NCBI GenBank assembly: GCA_951799445.1
Contig: OX637293.1
Span: 23,498,001 to 23,562,000 of the forward strand
DNA length: 64,000 nt
Direction of reading: 5' to 3'
Source of the DNA: Pseudisothecium myosuroides
Lineage: Eukaryota > Streptophyta > Bryopsida > Hypnales > Lembophyllaceae
Position numbers and translations under genes: made by a program. Under the pieces are notes generated by a model that saw only the letters and a list, made by a program, of their open reading frames with translations, ran no database searches and was not told the DNA's origin. Of this stretch, positions 25,289 through 38,440 are shown in pieces (position 1 is the stretch's first letter; every line of letters begins with the position of its first letter).

Positions 25289-26219
25289 CCTCTAAAGGAC
25301 CGGCATGCGTTTTTTGGCCGTATAGAAATTTTGGGCAGATCCGTGTGACTAGAGAATTCCATATTTTAAGCTGAAATTTTAATAGAAGGTGGGCGCGAGG
25401 AATATCTTTCATATGCACTAAATTTCAGGACATTTGGAAATAGGAATCAAAAGTTATGACCAAATATGTTACTTTTTTTCGTAACTGGGCAATCCGGGCA
25501 TCAAGAAAAATTTGGGAAAATTTTGATTTTTTTTTTAAATATTTATTTTCTTGTAGATTATATTTTTGTCTATCTGGAAAGCTTTGATTCATTTCATTTG
25601 GATTTGTTATGAGAAAGTTATGGACATTCTTGTTTTTCGGGCAGTTAGAGCATCTTCTTGAAAAAAATAACTTGTAGGATTCATTTCTAAATGCTAATTT
25701 TGCAATTTAAAAAAAAAAAAATTCTCATGGTTTAGTTTACTTGCTAGAACAATCTCACCATTGGGATTAGTGTATTTTAATTCCATCTAAAATATATTAA
25801 TGTTTTAGATTTTCCTTCTATCTCGTACCTACTTCTACTTCATAAACTTTTTAGGAATGATAATTAAGTTTTTTTGAATATTTTTTTTTTCCCTAGACTC
25901 TCAACTCAATTCTCCACCTTAAAGATTTAAAGCACAAAACTCTGTAGTGCAAAAAATTTAAGTTAAAAATGTTTAAAGTCAAAAAATCTAGTCCCGCAAT
26001 GTGCTGAAATACTTGTTTTTTCCACTTTAAATGCAGATATCTTGCAATCTGAGCGGTCAAAAATTCTGAAATTTTTTCCACACATTCTCATACTAATTAG
26101 GTGTAAGATCCTACGGTTAGATGTGCAAGAAAACATTTTTCAAAGTTTTTTACTCCTTGCTATAGAAATGGCAGATTTGATGGTTTTTTGGCAGAAAAAT
26201 TGCCTTGGGCCTTTAGGGG
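25289..26219 (+). mobile_element. piggyBac-like non-autonomous element A
   Basis: It is flanked by TTAA on both sides (25285-25288 and 26220-26223). Its ends are CCTCTAAAGGACC and, on the other strand, CCCCTAAAGGCCC. Length is 931 bp. The internal sequence matches elements B and C in inverted orientation (for example the GGGCGCGAGGAATATCTTTC block and the ATTTCTATAGCAAGGAG-type block). No ORF. TTAA targets with ends starting CC(C/T) are the hallmark of the piggyBac superfamily. Confidence 0.85.
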
Positions 26220-26825
26220 TTAAAATGTTTAAGCTTAGGCAACTGAAAAATACAATGCTTGAAATAAATTTTGAAGTTTTTTTTTCCTTCATTGAATATA
26301 TTTTTGTCTATATTAGTACTTTGATTCATTCCATTTGTGAAAGTTATGGAGCATTATAACTTATAAGATTTGTCTTTTCAACTAATTTTTGAAAATCATC
26401 TACACATAATAGTGAAATTAGGTTGCCCTCTCTAATTTTTTAAACTTTGACACTATATAAATATTTATTGTTATTGTACAAGTATATTACTTTTTGAATT
26501 AGTTATTGTTGAAATTGGGACTCATGGACCTCCATGTGTACAAATGGAAGTATCTATACAAATATTTGTTGACTTTGATGACTTGTAGAGTAACTTTCTT
26601 GGAGTAAGGCAACCTAATTGTTAAGGCAACCTAATTTCACTATTTTGTGTAGGTGCTTAGTTTGCTTGCTAGAAAAATATTACCGATGAGAATTGATGTA
26701 TTTAATAGGTTCCATGTCTACTTTATTCTCAATATTTATGTGCTATTTTTTTATGATTGAGTGGTCCATGCTGTAATAATTTTTTATACTAGGAAAACAT
26801 TTTCCTTGTGTTGAAAATAGATTAA

Positions 26826-26909
26826 CCTCTAAATGCCTGAGGCACCAAATTTTGGTATGGACAATACTTTGAAATTAAATAAAACCTAACTAAGTTGCTA
26901 TTTTTAGTT

Positions 26910-27003
<94 letters not shown>

Positions 27004-27573
27004 GGATGGATGGATGGATAGATAGATAGTTTTTTTTTAAGTCTAGTTTTAGCATCAAAAATCCAATTTTGAAAATGATTGATTATGATTTTTCTATTCA
27101 AGATTTTGTACAAGGGTATTCATTGCAATCTTAACTTTCTATAATGTTGAGGGCTTTAGGAAATGAGCCTCAAATACACTAGATCTTGAAGAAAAAATCA
27201 GATTTGAAATTCATTTAAAAAAATTGTACAATAGATTTTGAAAAGCCATAAATTGATTGGAGTTGTGTATGTTAGGTCCTTTAACTTCATATTTTTTCGG
27301 TGACCAACTTTTTAGATTTGACATGTGAAAAGAAGATTGATAGACTTCAAATTACTTTCACAGTTTTAATACCTTCATGATCAAACATTATAATTTTTCA
27401 ATCTATAAGTGATATTGTTGTGTTTTCTTCTCCTATGAGATCTCTAACATGTCTAGTTTGAATTTGTATGGTTACAATTTTTTTTTAAATTGATACAACT
27501 TGTCAAAATGTTGGCTTCTTATTCAAGTTAGAGCATTCTTAGAAGCTCGAAAAAGGCCTTAGACATTTAGGGG
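26826..27573 (+). mobile_element. piggyBac-like non-autonomous element D carrying a GATA array
   Basis: TTAA at 26822-26825 and 27574-27577 brackets ends CCTCTAAATGCCTGAGGC and (inverted) CCCCTAAATGTCTAAGGC. The element is 748 bp long with an interior mostly different from A-C. The tetranucleotide array lies inside it. Confidence 0.75.
26911..27029 (+). repeat. (GATA)n microsatellite with GATG variants
   Basis: About 30 tandem GATA units, the last part interrupted by a few GATG units. The Tyr/Ile/Leu/Ser-rich minus-strand ORFs across it are artefacts of the repeat. Confidence 0.98.
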
Positions 27574-27577
27574 TTAA

Positions 27578-30500
27578 GATCCATGGTAAGCCACAAAAGA
27601 GGTCATGGTTCTTATTGTTTACTTACTCAAAGAAAAAAAAAAAAAAAGGCAAACTTACAAATATGTCTACATTTATTTTGAAGTAGATAATATGAAAACA
27701 AGCTCACAATTAAAATATAAACATTTGATCATTCCAAGTTCAAATGGAGAAACAAAATTATAGAAGCACTTCAAACTAGAAAGAGCTTCATTTCTTCAAT
27801 ATTTGGATATGTAGAGTTCCAATTCTTAATTAAGTGTTTATTAAAAATCAATTATCAAGCCAATTATAGTCAGTTGTTTTCCTTTAAAAGTACATAAAAA
27901 ATTAAATGTCAAGTAACAACAAATCACTTGCTAAACCATGGTTTTAAATGGAATTTGCACAAATGTGAAATTCTAGAAAAAGTCCAAAAGAATATTAGGA
28001 AATATCTTTTTCTTTCTTTGTGGATGAAGATACAAAATTGCTACAAAATATTGGTAAGTAGTGTTGCTTTATAAAATAAGTGTATACATATTGTGATGAA
28101 CAAATGAATTATCATCCAAATTTTTCATGTTTTATACTTGGCTATAAAATTAGTTGAATGACTAAGTTCATCACCTAGTAAAGATTGTTTCATCTAGTTT
28201 CTATCCAAAATACATGAAATAAATAAATCAAGCCATTTGATGACTATGGTCGATCCAAAATTTCAAGCTCATTTTAGTGTGGGTAGTTAAATTCCTTTGA
28301 CCGGGTTTAATTTTTTTTTTATAGGCAATAGTGAAGGTTAACTATTGAGAGCTTTTATTTTTCATTGAAAAAGGTAAATATTTGATTTTTGAGAGGTCTT
28401 CAAAAGCACATGTGTACCATTAGTGGAAGATTAAAGCTTGTGATTTACCGGCTTTGAGCAAAGCTTAACAATTTCATTTGATTTGAGATCTAAGAAATTG
28501 TACTTATCCATTAATTTTGAAAATGGTCCCAATAGAAAGAGTAAAGTGTTTTCATAATTTTTACCATTGGAAACTTAAACATACAGGTGTTGATTTGGAG
28601 TTATTTGCTATTTCTACTTTTTTTTAAATGCATTTCAACAATTGCAAGGTAGATGGTGTAATGAATTTGATAGCTTTTCATGTGAAATTTGTTTTTTTGA
28701 AAGTGCATTTTAGTGTGCTAACTATGGTGCTAACACTATTTGTAGTTGCTCATGTCACCTCCAATTTCCAAAAAAATTTATATACAAACTTCTGAAACAT
28801 TGTGGGAAAGGACAACATAGCAAAAATTGAAAACGCACATTTTTCTTGTTATAATCTCACAACTCCTATGCAATTTCGCACTCAAAATTGTTACATATAT
28901 TATTAAACAAGCTCTTTAAACATCTATGCTGTTGAATTTTGAGAAAAGAATGTTGCATCATTTTCTAGTGCTTCAATGGAGATAACTATAAGCCCATGCT
29001 CTATTTTTGTAATCAAAACACACTTGGAAAGGCTTGGGCATTTAGGAGGTAAATTTATCTTTGAGACAATTTCACAATTTGTTTGCTTGGTTGTATACGA
29101 TTTCCCAAAATTTGATAATTTTGTTGTATTTTGAAATTTTGCACCTTGTAATTTCTCAAAAACTTCAACCTTGTTTTGGAAATTGATTCTTATCCCAAGC
29201 AATAGCTAGGGGATAGTAGGGTGCCCCTAACTTAAATCAAGTACACTTCAAATTGCACTAGGTCTAAAACTACCATTGTCATTAGTATGTGTACATTTTC
29301 AAAATCAATATGTACTTATATTGAAGAAATGATTTTCTAACACCTACTAAAAAAAATTGACGCTTGATAACTTTTGCATACGATTTCCAAATGTCACAAT
29401 CTTTGGTACGTTGAAACCTCCTTTCTCTTACCAAGATGGTTTTTGGGGGCATTAAAAAATAATTTGGCCAAAAAATGGCAACAAAATATGCAGTTTCTTG
29501 CCATAAAACTTCAAATTAAAAAAACCCGATGAAATTGCCAAATTGTGGATGAAAACAAAATTATGGACATGTGACATGTGCTAATTTGATATTTTCTATC
29601 CAATATGTGGATGAATGTTGAAAGTTGGAGCACCACTATAACATTTTATATCACCACATTAGCACTTCATAAAAAATGAAAAAAATAAAAATGCTCGCCA
29701 ACAAGAAAATATGAAAATTAAATCAATCTAATAATAATAACTAGTTATAGTAGAAAAAAGTGGTGTTTGGGGGGGGTACCCACCTTCCATCTCTTCAAGG
29801 CAATTTCATGATTTGGTCATTGTGTCCTTTGGACAAAGACAATGGCAACACCTCTCTAAAGTCTGAATTGAATCCGCGTTTCCAAATCCCATCTACAACC
29901 ACATTCACATTTCACAACATAGTTTGAATTTGATTGAAATGGACAAAGCCTCATGGTCACACCGTCCTTGTTTGTTTGGTTGCACATGATTGATTTCCAA
30001 AAATTGATAATTCCAGAGTCGGTATTTTTTTTTTACACAAATGGAACGGAATTTCATTCCAAGAAGTAAAAAGCCAAAAAAAAAAAGCCAAAAGTTGTCG
30101 GTATTTTGAAATTGTGCACTTCTGTTTTCTCTATTTTTTATTTCTTATTTTGACACAAATGAAACAAAATTTCATTGCAAAAAATAAGATACAAGACAAC
30201 CAGCCACAAGTGGCCAAACGGGGGACACAAACCACAGCACAGAGTCAAAGAAATGTTTTCACAAAACTTTTTTTTTTTTTTTTAAACAATTTTCTCAAAA
30301 CTTTCAAACCATGTTTTGGGGATTGATCCCAAGCAGCAACCAGGGTACTGCAGGGTGTCCCTAACTTCCGCTTCCATGTCAACAAGTCCAGCAGGCCCAT
30401 GAGCTTCCCATTAATTAAGCAGACTGTGGGCAGAGTCTTCAATGATGCAGGTACACCAACTTAGTTATGACAGGCAGAATGGCTGGTTTGCCTTGTTGAC

Positions 30501-30871
30501 ATTACTGAAAAATTTTAACTTTTTTTCATATAAAGACAAATGTGAGAAATGGAGAGAGCAATTGAAATTTTATTCTTTTTGACAAAATATAAATTTATTG
30601 TGAATTTTTGAAGAGTGCTGCCCAATTAGCCCAAAACAACTTGTAGACCACCTCAAAACCACCAAAAAATACACCCGTAATGGTCATTAGGGCCTTGGGG
30701 GAGGGAGGAGGGCTTCCTAGTGTCAGATTGCACCAGAAAAAAATAATTTGGCTAAAAATTGGCAAAAAAACGTGAAACGTTTCGCTAGAAAACTTCAAAT
30801 TAATAAAAACATCTTGGATGAAATTGCTAGATTTGGTGGATGAATATAGAATTATGAATATATAATATGTG
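27578..30871. other. no gene; old repeat fragments
   Basis: AT-rich. A solitary piggyBac-like end lies at about 29030-29050 (GGGCATTTAGGAGGTAAA, with TTAA degraded). The stretch 28900-29480 is echoed at 30100-30370 and at about 38098-38280, so parts of it are old duplications. No coding signal was found. Confidence 0.4.
30024..30190 (-). repeat. two retroposon tail signatures (minus orientation)
   Basis: Two copies of ACACAAATG(G/A)AAC(G/A)(G/A)AATTTCATT lie about 115 bp apart. Read on the minus strand each is AATGAAATT..GTTTCATTTGTGT preceding an A-rich run. The same signature occurs at 42.1, 43.8 and 46.7 kb. Confidence 0.6.
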
Positions 30872-30875
30872 TTAA

Positions 30876-31807
30876 CCCCTAAAGGCCCAAGGCCTTTTTT
30901 CTGCCAAAAAACCATCAAAACTGCCATTTCTATAGCAAGGAGTAAAAAAAATGAAAAATGTTTTTTTTGCACATCTAACCGTAGGATCTTACACCTAACT
31001 AATATGAAAATGTGTGGAAAAAATTTCAGAATTTTTGACCACTCAGATTGCAAGATATCTGTGTTTAAAGTGGAAAAAACAAGTATTTCAGCACATTGCG
31101 GGACTAGATTTTTTGACTTTAAACATTTTTTACTTAAAATTTTTGCACTACAGATTTTTGTGCTTCAAATCTTTATAGTGGATAATTGAGTTGAGAGTCT
31201 AGGGAAAAAAAAATATTCAAAAAAACTTAATTATCATTCCTAAAAAATTTATTAAGTAGAAGTAGGTACGAGATAGAAGGAAAATCTAAAACATTAATAT
31301 ATTTTAGATGGAATTAAAATTCACTAATACCAATGGTGAGATTGTTCCAACAAGTAAACTAAACCATGAGAATTTTATTTTTTTTTAAATTGCAAAAATA
31401 GCATTTAGAAATGAATCCTACAAGTTATTTTTTTCAAGAAGATGCTCTAATTGCCCGAAAAACAAGAATGTCCATAACTTTCTCATAACAAATCCAAATG
31501 AAATGAATCAAAGCTTTCTAGATAGACAAAAATATAATCTACAAGAAAAAAAATATTATAAAAAAAAAAACCAAATTTTTGTCAAATTTTTCTTGCTGCC
31601 CGGATTGCCCAGTTACAAAAAAAAGTAACATATTTGGCCATAACTTTTGACTCCTATTTCCAAATGTCCTGAAATTTAGTGCATATGAAAGATATTCCTC
31701 GCGCCCACCTTCTATTAAAATTTCAGCTTAAAATATGGAAATCTCTAGTCACACGGATCTGCCCAAATTTCTATACGGACAGAAAATGCAATCCGGTCCT
31801 TTAGGGG
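30876..31807 (-). mobile_element. piggyBac-like non-autonomous element B
   Basis: It is flanked by TTAA at 30872-30875 and 31808-31811. Ends are CCCCTAAAGGCCC and (inverted) CCCCTAAAGGACC. Length is 932 bp, one base from element A, to which it aligns in inverted orientation through most of its length. No coding capacity. Together with A it could form a stem of roughly 930 bp with a spacer of about 4.6 kb. Confidence 0.88.
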
Positions 31808-32740
31808 TTAATGTAATATTTTCTATCCAATATGTAGATGAATGCTCAAAATTGGAGCACCACTATAACATTTTATATCAAAACTTTGGCACTTCATAAA
31901 AATGAAAAAAAACCCTAATATTGGTCATCTTTCCACCTAAAGCAATCACAATAATTCCTAACATGGCTACAACATTTCCTAACATGAACACTATATGAAG
32001 GAATAAAAAAATCACTTCTTTTCATGAATTTATATTGAAAAAGTAGAAGTTCCTAAAGCAGTCACTAATAATAACTGCGGGACACTGTACTTGTTCCATA
32101 AAGTAGGACCAGCAAGGTGAATTTTGTGTTTTGCGGGGTAAATGTAAAAAAAAGCCCCCTATTATGTGCCTTGTTAATCCTATTACCTCACTCTCTCACA
32201 CACACAGAGTTAATTTGGGATCTCTGCTTGAAGATAAGAAATTCAAAATTTGCAAATTTTTTCGTGTATGAGAAATAAAAAATTCTTGCATTTTTCCCCA
32301 AGGAAAATTGACAGTGCCCATCCCACTTTGTTGGATGGGGTTAACATTCTGCATAATAACTCCATCACTATCACCCAAGGCATTGATTTTACCTACTAAA
32401 CAACCTAATGAAGTCCTACAGTAGCCGATCCATTTCTGATCACCCCTCCCATTTTCAATCTATAGGTTGTTCTCTTTTTGTGAAGTTGTGGCTCAGTTCT
32501 TGAAGCAGTTTTGGCGCATCACGATTACCTGCAAGGCGCTCCATTAGGAAATATTTGAACCTACAAAGAAGCTTTGAGTTTTCTTACTAATTTTAATACT
32601 AATTGAATGAGAATGAGGGTGGCCATAGATTCATTACAACCACCACGTGGCATGTGCTCTATTCTTCATGATGAAACCATCATGAGATTTATGAAATCGT
32701 GGAGATGGATTGGATAATGATGACAATTTTTTGAGTTTAA

Positions 32741-33651
32741 CCCCTAAAGGACCGAGGCCTTTTTTCTGCCAAAAAACACTAAAAACTGCCATTTCTATAG
32801 CAAAGAGTAAAAATAAATTTAAACTGGGTTTTTTTCCACATCTAACTGTAGGATCTTACACCTAACTAGTATAAAAAAGTGTGGAAAAGATTTAAGAATT
32901 TTTAACCGCACAAATTGCAAGATATTTGCGTTCAAAGTAGAAAAAATAAGTTTTTTAGCATACTGTGAGACTAGATTTTTTGACTTTGAACATTTTTAAC
33001 TTAAAATTTTTGCACTACAGAGTTTTGAGCTTTAAATCTTTATAGTGGAGAATTGAGTTGAGAGTCTAGGGGGGAAAAAATATTCAAAAAAACTTAATTA
33101 TCATTCTTAAAAAAATTGTTAAATAAAAGTAGGTACAAGATAGAAGGAAAATTTAAAATATTCATATATTTTAGATGGAATTAAAATGCACTAATTCCAA
33201 TGGTGAGATTGTTCTAGCAAGTAAACTAAACCATCCCAAAAAAATTGAAAATTTTGAAAAATTGCATTCAGAAATGAATCCTACAAGTTATTTTTTTCAA
33301 GAAGATGATCTAACTGCCCGAAAAACAAGAATGTCCATAACTTTTTTGTAACAAATCCAAATGAAATGAATCAAAGCTTTCTAGATAGAAAAAATATAAT
33401 CTATGAGAAAAAAATATTAAAAAAAAAATTCAAATTTTTGCAATTTTTTTTGCTGCCCGGACTGCCCCCCGTCCCTTGTTTTGAGCTTATTTGGTCATAA
33501 CTGTTGTTCCCGAGCACTGATTGTGAAAAAAAATTATATTCCCACGAAGCTAATCAGCTTTTCTACCTTCAAAAAAAGGAAAAAATTTCAGCCTATAGGT
33601 ACCTGTCCAAAAAAGCATTTGTCCCTCGAAGAGACAACGGTCCTTTAGGGG
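32741..33651 (-). mobile_element. piggyBac-like non-autonomous element C
   Basis: TTAA at 32737-32740 and 33652-33655. Ends are CCCCTAAAGGACCG and (inverted) CCCCTAAAGGACCG. Length is 911 bp. The left three quarters match element B in the same orientation. The right roughly 180 bp is different apart from the terminal repeat, so C is a mosaic or a distinct subfamily. Confidence 0.85.
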
Positions 33652-34410
33652 TTAATATGCAATTTCTGGACCAATTAGTGAGTTGAAAAGGCTCTTTCCA
33701 CCTAAATTTATGAGATCGTGGAGATGGATTGGGTAATGATGACAAGTTTTTGAATTCATCATGCAATTTTTGGCCCAACTAGTGAGTTGAGAAGGCTTTT
33801 CCCACCCAACTTTTGGCATTACAAAGCAGCCTCTCTTGGGGTTCAATTTTTTCCTAATGCAATATTACAACCAACCTTTGGTCGATTTTGCAATCAACAT
33901 ATGATCAGAAATAGAAAAGTCTATATTACCACAATAGGTTGAAGATAATCTTCCACTAAGTATGTTTTGTGCAATAAATTTTTGGAAAAATATGCAATCT
34001 TTCTAAGCTCTATTTCTGCACACTAGAAAAATTTCGCATTCAAAAAACCTCCGCTCCAAGTATGCATAATTGCTTAAGTGGATGGAAATGGGTTGGCTCC
34101 CTTTATCTCATTAATTTGGAAAAAGTTTGTCATGGATTGATGTAAGACTATTATAGGTCATTTCTTAGGGCCACTTCACACTATGGCCAAAGGTCAAGAG
34201 GCCACACGTTTCCACCAATCACATTGCAAGAAACCAAGAGTTTGGCTTCTCAACCCTTCTCAAAACAAGAGACAAGGCACAAGTCCAAGGGCTATGGCCC
34301 TCCAATTGCATAAATGAGTTGCCTACATCGTGACAAACTTTCAACAAAAGTTTGGGTCGGCTAGAAATGGAGATCCAAACTATGGTCGAGAAGCTGTGGG
34401 AATTCATTTG

Positions 34411-34671
34411 ATCCCTAAAGGACCAAGCTACGTTTTTTGACAACATAACTTTTGGAGGCAGCTCACTACAAATGGAATTTCTATTTTTTTTTTAAATTCT
34501 CACACAACATGGGGACAAGGAATAACTTTAAGGCCCAACAATTTTCATAACTTTTGACTACATGGTCAAAAAGTTATTGTATCATATGTAGTTTGTTTTT
34601 CAACTTAAGCAGTCCGGATAGACTAGAAAAAATCACTTTCTTCAGAATTAAAAATTTGATTGGTTTTCTAG

Positions 34672-34707
<36 letters not shown>

Positions 34708-34900
34708 GTGTGTGTTTGAAAGCTTTGAATCATTTCATTTTGATTAATGAGATGAAAGTTATGAGGAGTTTTAGTTTGCGGGTAGTTATGGGTTTTCTAC
34801 TCTAAAATAAATTTTAAAGTTCTTTATTTTACTCAATTTTCAATTTTTTTGAAAAAAATAAAATCATAGGATGTAGATTGTTTATTACAACATTACAACC
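34411..34900 (+). mobile_element. truncated piggyBac-like end
   Basis: ATCCCTAAAGGACCAAGCTACG at about 34410 resembles the left end of elements A-C, but the target reads TTGA, not TTAA, and no right end is evident. The right limit given is arbitrary. A TA/GT microsatellite lies inside. Confidence 0.45.
34673..34715 (+). repeat. (TA)n(GT)n microsatellite
   Basis: About 15 TA units run into a short GT run. A simple repeat with no other signal. Confidence 0.95.
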
Positions 34901-37900
34901 ATTTGGGATTGGCATTTTCCAATTCTATAACTAAATTCTTAACAATTTTTTTTATTTTGAATCATTCTCGACTTCTTTCTACTTACTATTTTTTTCCTAT
35001 ATGTTGTACAATTCCAAATGATCTAAATTTTTTCAAGCATGTAGCCAACTTGCCTAGAGGAATGAATCCAAAGAAGCACCGTCATTTTGAACATTTTTTC
35101 ATACAAATGTGACCTTGTAAAGTGCAAATGCCTTGTTTTTTTGTAGGGCCAAAAAAATTCTACCAATTCAAATGCTAATATCTTGCAATCGTAAAATGTT
35201 ATAGTGGTGCTCCAAATTTCAACATTCATCCACATATTGGATAGAAAATATCACATTAGCACATATCACATCATGTGCATAATTCTATTTTTATCCACAA
35301 TCTGGCGTAGCACTGGCAACTCATTGCGTCCCTCAAAGTTTCATGGTATTCTATAAGGAAGTATGCCCCTTTAGTTCATGCTAATGTCGTTTTCAAAATG
35401 AATAAATAGATTTCATTCAAGATTTTTTTTTTAATTCAAGATTTTTTGGCAAAAACTTTACAGTTTGTTGCTATTTTTTAACCAAATTATTTTTTCTAGT
35501 ACAATCTGACACAAAAAAGACCAAAAACACACACATGGTCTAGATGCCATGATTTGGTCAAGAGCGAGTGAAATGTTGTCACTTGTATGGTTGTGGCTTT
35601 CCATGGATGATAAAGCTTTCTTTAACTCAATTGTTCATATTTCTTCAATTGGAGAGACCACACAATTTATCTTAACTTAGGAGTTCAAGATACAACAAGC
35701 AAAGGATCTTTTGGCATATAGTTCAAGAATGTTATGCACTTTTGGGCTGAAAATGTATGTATTGTGGAAGTGCCTAAGGTCTTGCTACTATGTTTTTGTG
35801 TAATGTCTATAAATCTATTCGACAAGGTGACATTTCCAATGTTTTAGTCCACCACTAGAGGAAGTCCTTGTCAATCAATGGTTGTGTCAACATTGTCTCT
35901 CAAAGGATGGTCAGTCATTATAGTTTTATGTCGAATTTTCATACTCGGTGTTTTTAGGGTCTCAAAAAAGGGCTATTGTTTGTGCCAGCATGAAAGGGGC
36001 TTCAACACTAGTAAAAGGGCCAAATAAAAGGGTATTGCAAAGCCGCTTACTACATTTGTATAAATCGTCATATGCGGGCATTTATTTCTCTTTGTTGCTA
36101 TAGATGTTGTCAATGTCAAATGTTAATAGTGATATAGGTGTTTTTGCATTTGTGTCGTAGCTTTTAGAGTCACTTAGTTGTTTTGACAAATGTCACAATC
36201 CATCTAATCTGGTTTCAATGACTCACGGTAACCACCGTGAGCTTAGACTTACTAAGTAGTGGCATAGATTAGTGTTCAAGCCATTGTCAAGCCTTGTGTT
36301 ACACTGAGGATTGTGCAATGTCTTGCACACCATTGAATTCAGTGTTATGCAAGATGTACTCACATTTATCATGTTAATGTTGATTAGAGGTGAGTTTCAC
36401 CTCATTCATATGTTTAGATGTAATAGTGACAGTGCTTAGGTTCTCACATAATCATTGTTGCATCATTATTGTTTTTTATCCGTGCTTATCACATGTTGGC
36501 ACAATATGATCTTGGCGCAATGTGTTTATGCAAGACAAACCCTTTAATTCTACATTTAGGGAAAAAACATTTGATTAGTGACTTTTAAGGTTTATATAGA
36601 AATGAAAATGCACGTATTCATTCAATAATTGGATATTTGGATCATATATAACTTACTACTTCCGTGATTGAACCTCTATTTCAATGCTAAATCCTATAAT
36701 CTTCTATTGACAAAAATGGAGTCATTATATTTTTAGGCAAGCTCCTATAAATGCAATTTTGAATTGTATTTTTTGAAACTTTTATGTAGAGTGGGGATTT
36801 TCTAGCATTCAACAAGCCAATTTGCAAAAGAAACAAGTTTATGATTAAAGATCTATGTTTTTTTTTAAAAATTAAAAGAAATAATTTTGTAAAATAATCC
36901 ATATCTACAAGAAATTTTCTTACTCATTTCATTTTAATGAATGCGGTGATAGATATCAAAAAAAATATTTGCAAACTGTCTTGCATCTTTTCATAAAAAG
37001 GACTATAAGGTTTTATTTTTTTAACAATTATCTCAATTTTTGAAAACAAAATTGAAAGTATAGGTTTTAGATGGTTTTCTACAACATTTTCACTATTGGC
37101 ATGTTTCAATTCCACATTAGATATGTTAGGAATTCAATTTTTTCTATTATTATCTCATCCACCCTTACATATAATGATTATTCCAAGGATAAAATTGAAG
37201 TTCAACTTTGAAACTTTTTATGAAAAAACCCTTGTCTTCTAATACCTAAAGAATTGATGTTATATTAAAAATTGAGTTAGAAATCAATGAAGAAAAATCC
37301 AAACGTTTATTCTTAAAAAGACAAGCGTTTTAGAGATGCTAAACAATTAGGCTCTAAAAAATGATGGAGAAGTAGATATTAAAGTTAGGTAAAAGTTCCT
37401 AAGATAAAAAGTTGGAAAAGGGATTACAAATTTGACCATTGCACCTTGTTTTTAGCATGTGTTTTTTTGTAGCAATTTTGCTCAAAAATACCCAAAGAAC
37501 TTTAGAGATTAACTTAAATCCATATTGTTTTGTACACAATCATGCAAGTACTAAAGGCTGCAACTTGCACTGCCTCAAAAATTGAAATATATTGTGGGCC
37601 CCTCAAATATGCCACTAACCCCAAAATCCCATCATCACCTTATCTACATCAAACTCCAAAATCAATATGCACCTTTCATACGAAAGAAACAATTTTAGAG
37701 CCTCTAGGAGAGGCAACCCATTCATGATCACCCCCCTCCATTTTGGCAAAGTAGGCTTCTCTCTTTGCATGCAAGCAAAGATGAATAGTGATGATCAATG
37801 ATGGTGCAGTTTTGGCACTGTTGTGGTACATTATAATTGGCTACAAGACATTCAATATTACAACCAGTCCTTGGTCAGAAATAGGAAGACCTATATGACC

Positions 37901-38440
37901 AATACGGATCGAACATAATCTTCAGCTAGAAAATTCTTGGTAATTATGTTTTGAAAAAAAAAATTGAAAAATTATGGAATCCTTCCGAACTCTATTTATT
38001 GTACACAGAAAAATTCTCCATTGAAGAAACTGCCATCCAGATATGTGTAACTGCTTAAGTGGTCACATTCAAGTAGGTTGCCTCCTCTACCACAAAAATT
38101 GATCCTTCCTAACTTTTGCATATGGTATCCAAATGCCGCGTTCTTTGGTATGTTGGAACCCTCTTTTCACTTGCCAACAATGAAATATCAAAATTTTACC
38201 TGCCCAATAATAGTAATTAGGCATAGTAGCAAAAAGTGGCGGGTTTGTATCCTTCCATCACTCAAGGCACATCCATTTCCAATGCCAACCAACAATCCCT
38301 AAACTGGCTAAATTAGTTGAGTTTCTACCCAAAAAATCCTTGCGCTACTAGTACATTGAAAAAAAGGGCCTTTCATGGAGACATTTTAGCCGAAATTGCA
38401 ACAAACAATAGAATTGATAGCCAATTTGCAACTTCTTCTA

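Larger units (their letters stand above)
33656..38440. other. no gene recognised
   Basis: AT-rich intergenic DNA. A stretch at 33660-33840 contains a short direct repeat (GGAGATGGATTGG(A/G)TAATGATGACAA also at about 32700). The 38.1-38.3 kb part repeats material from about 29.4-29.8 kb. No ORF has coding character. Confidence 0.4.

Noticed and set aside
26822..27113. Two overlapping minus-strand ORFs made of Tyr-Leu-Ser-Ile repeats
   Set aside because: They are translations of the GATA microsatellite.
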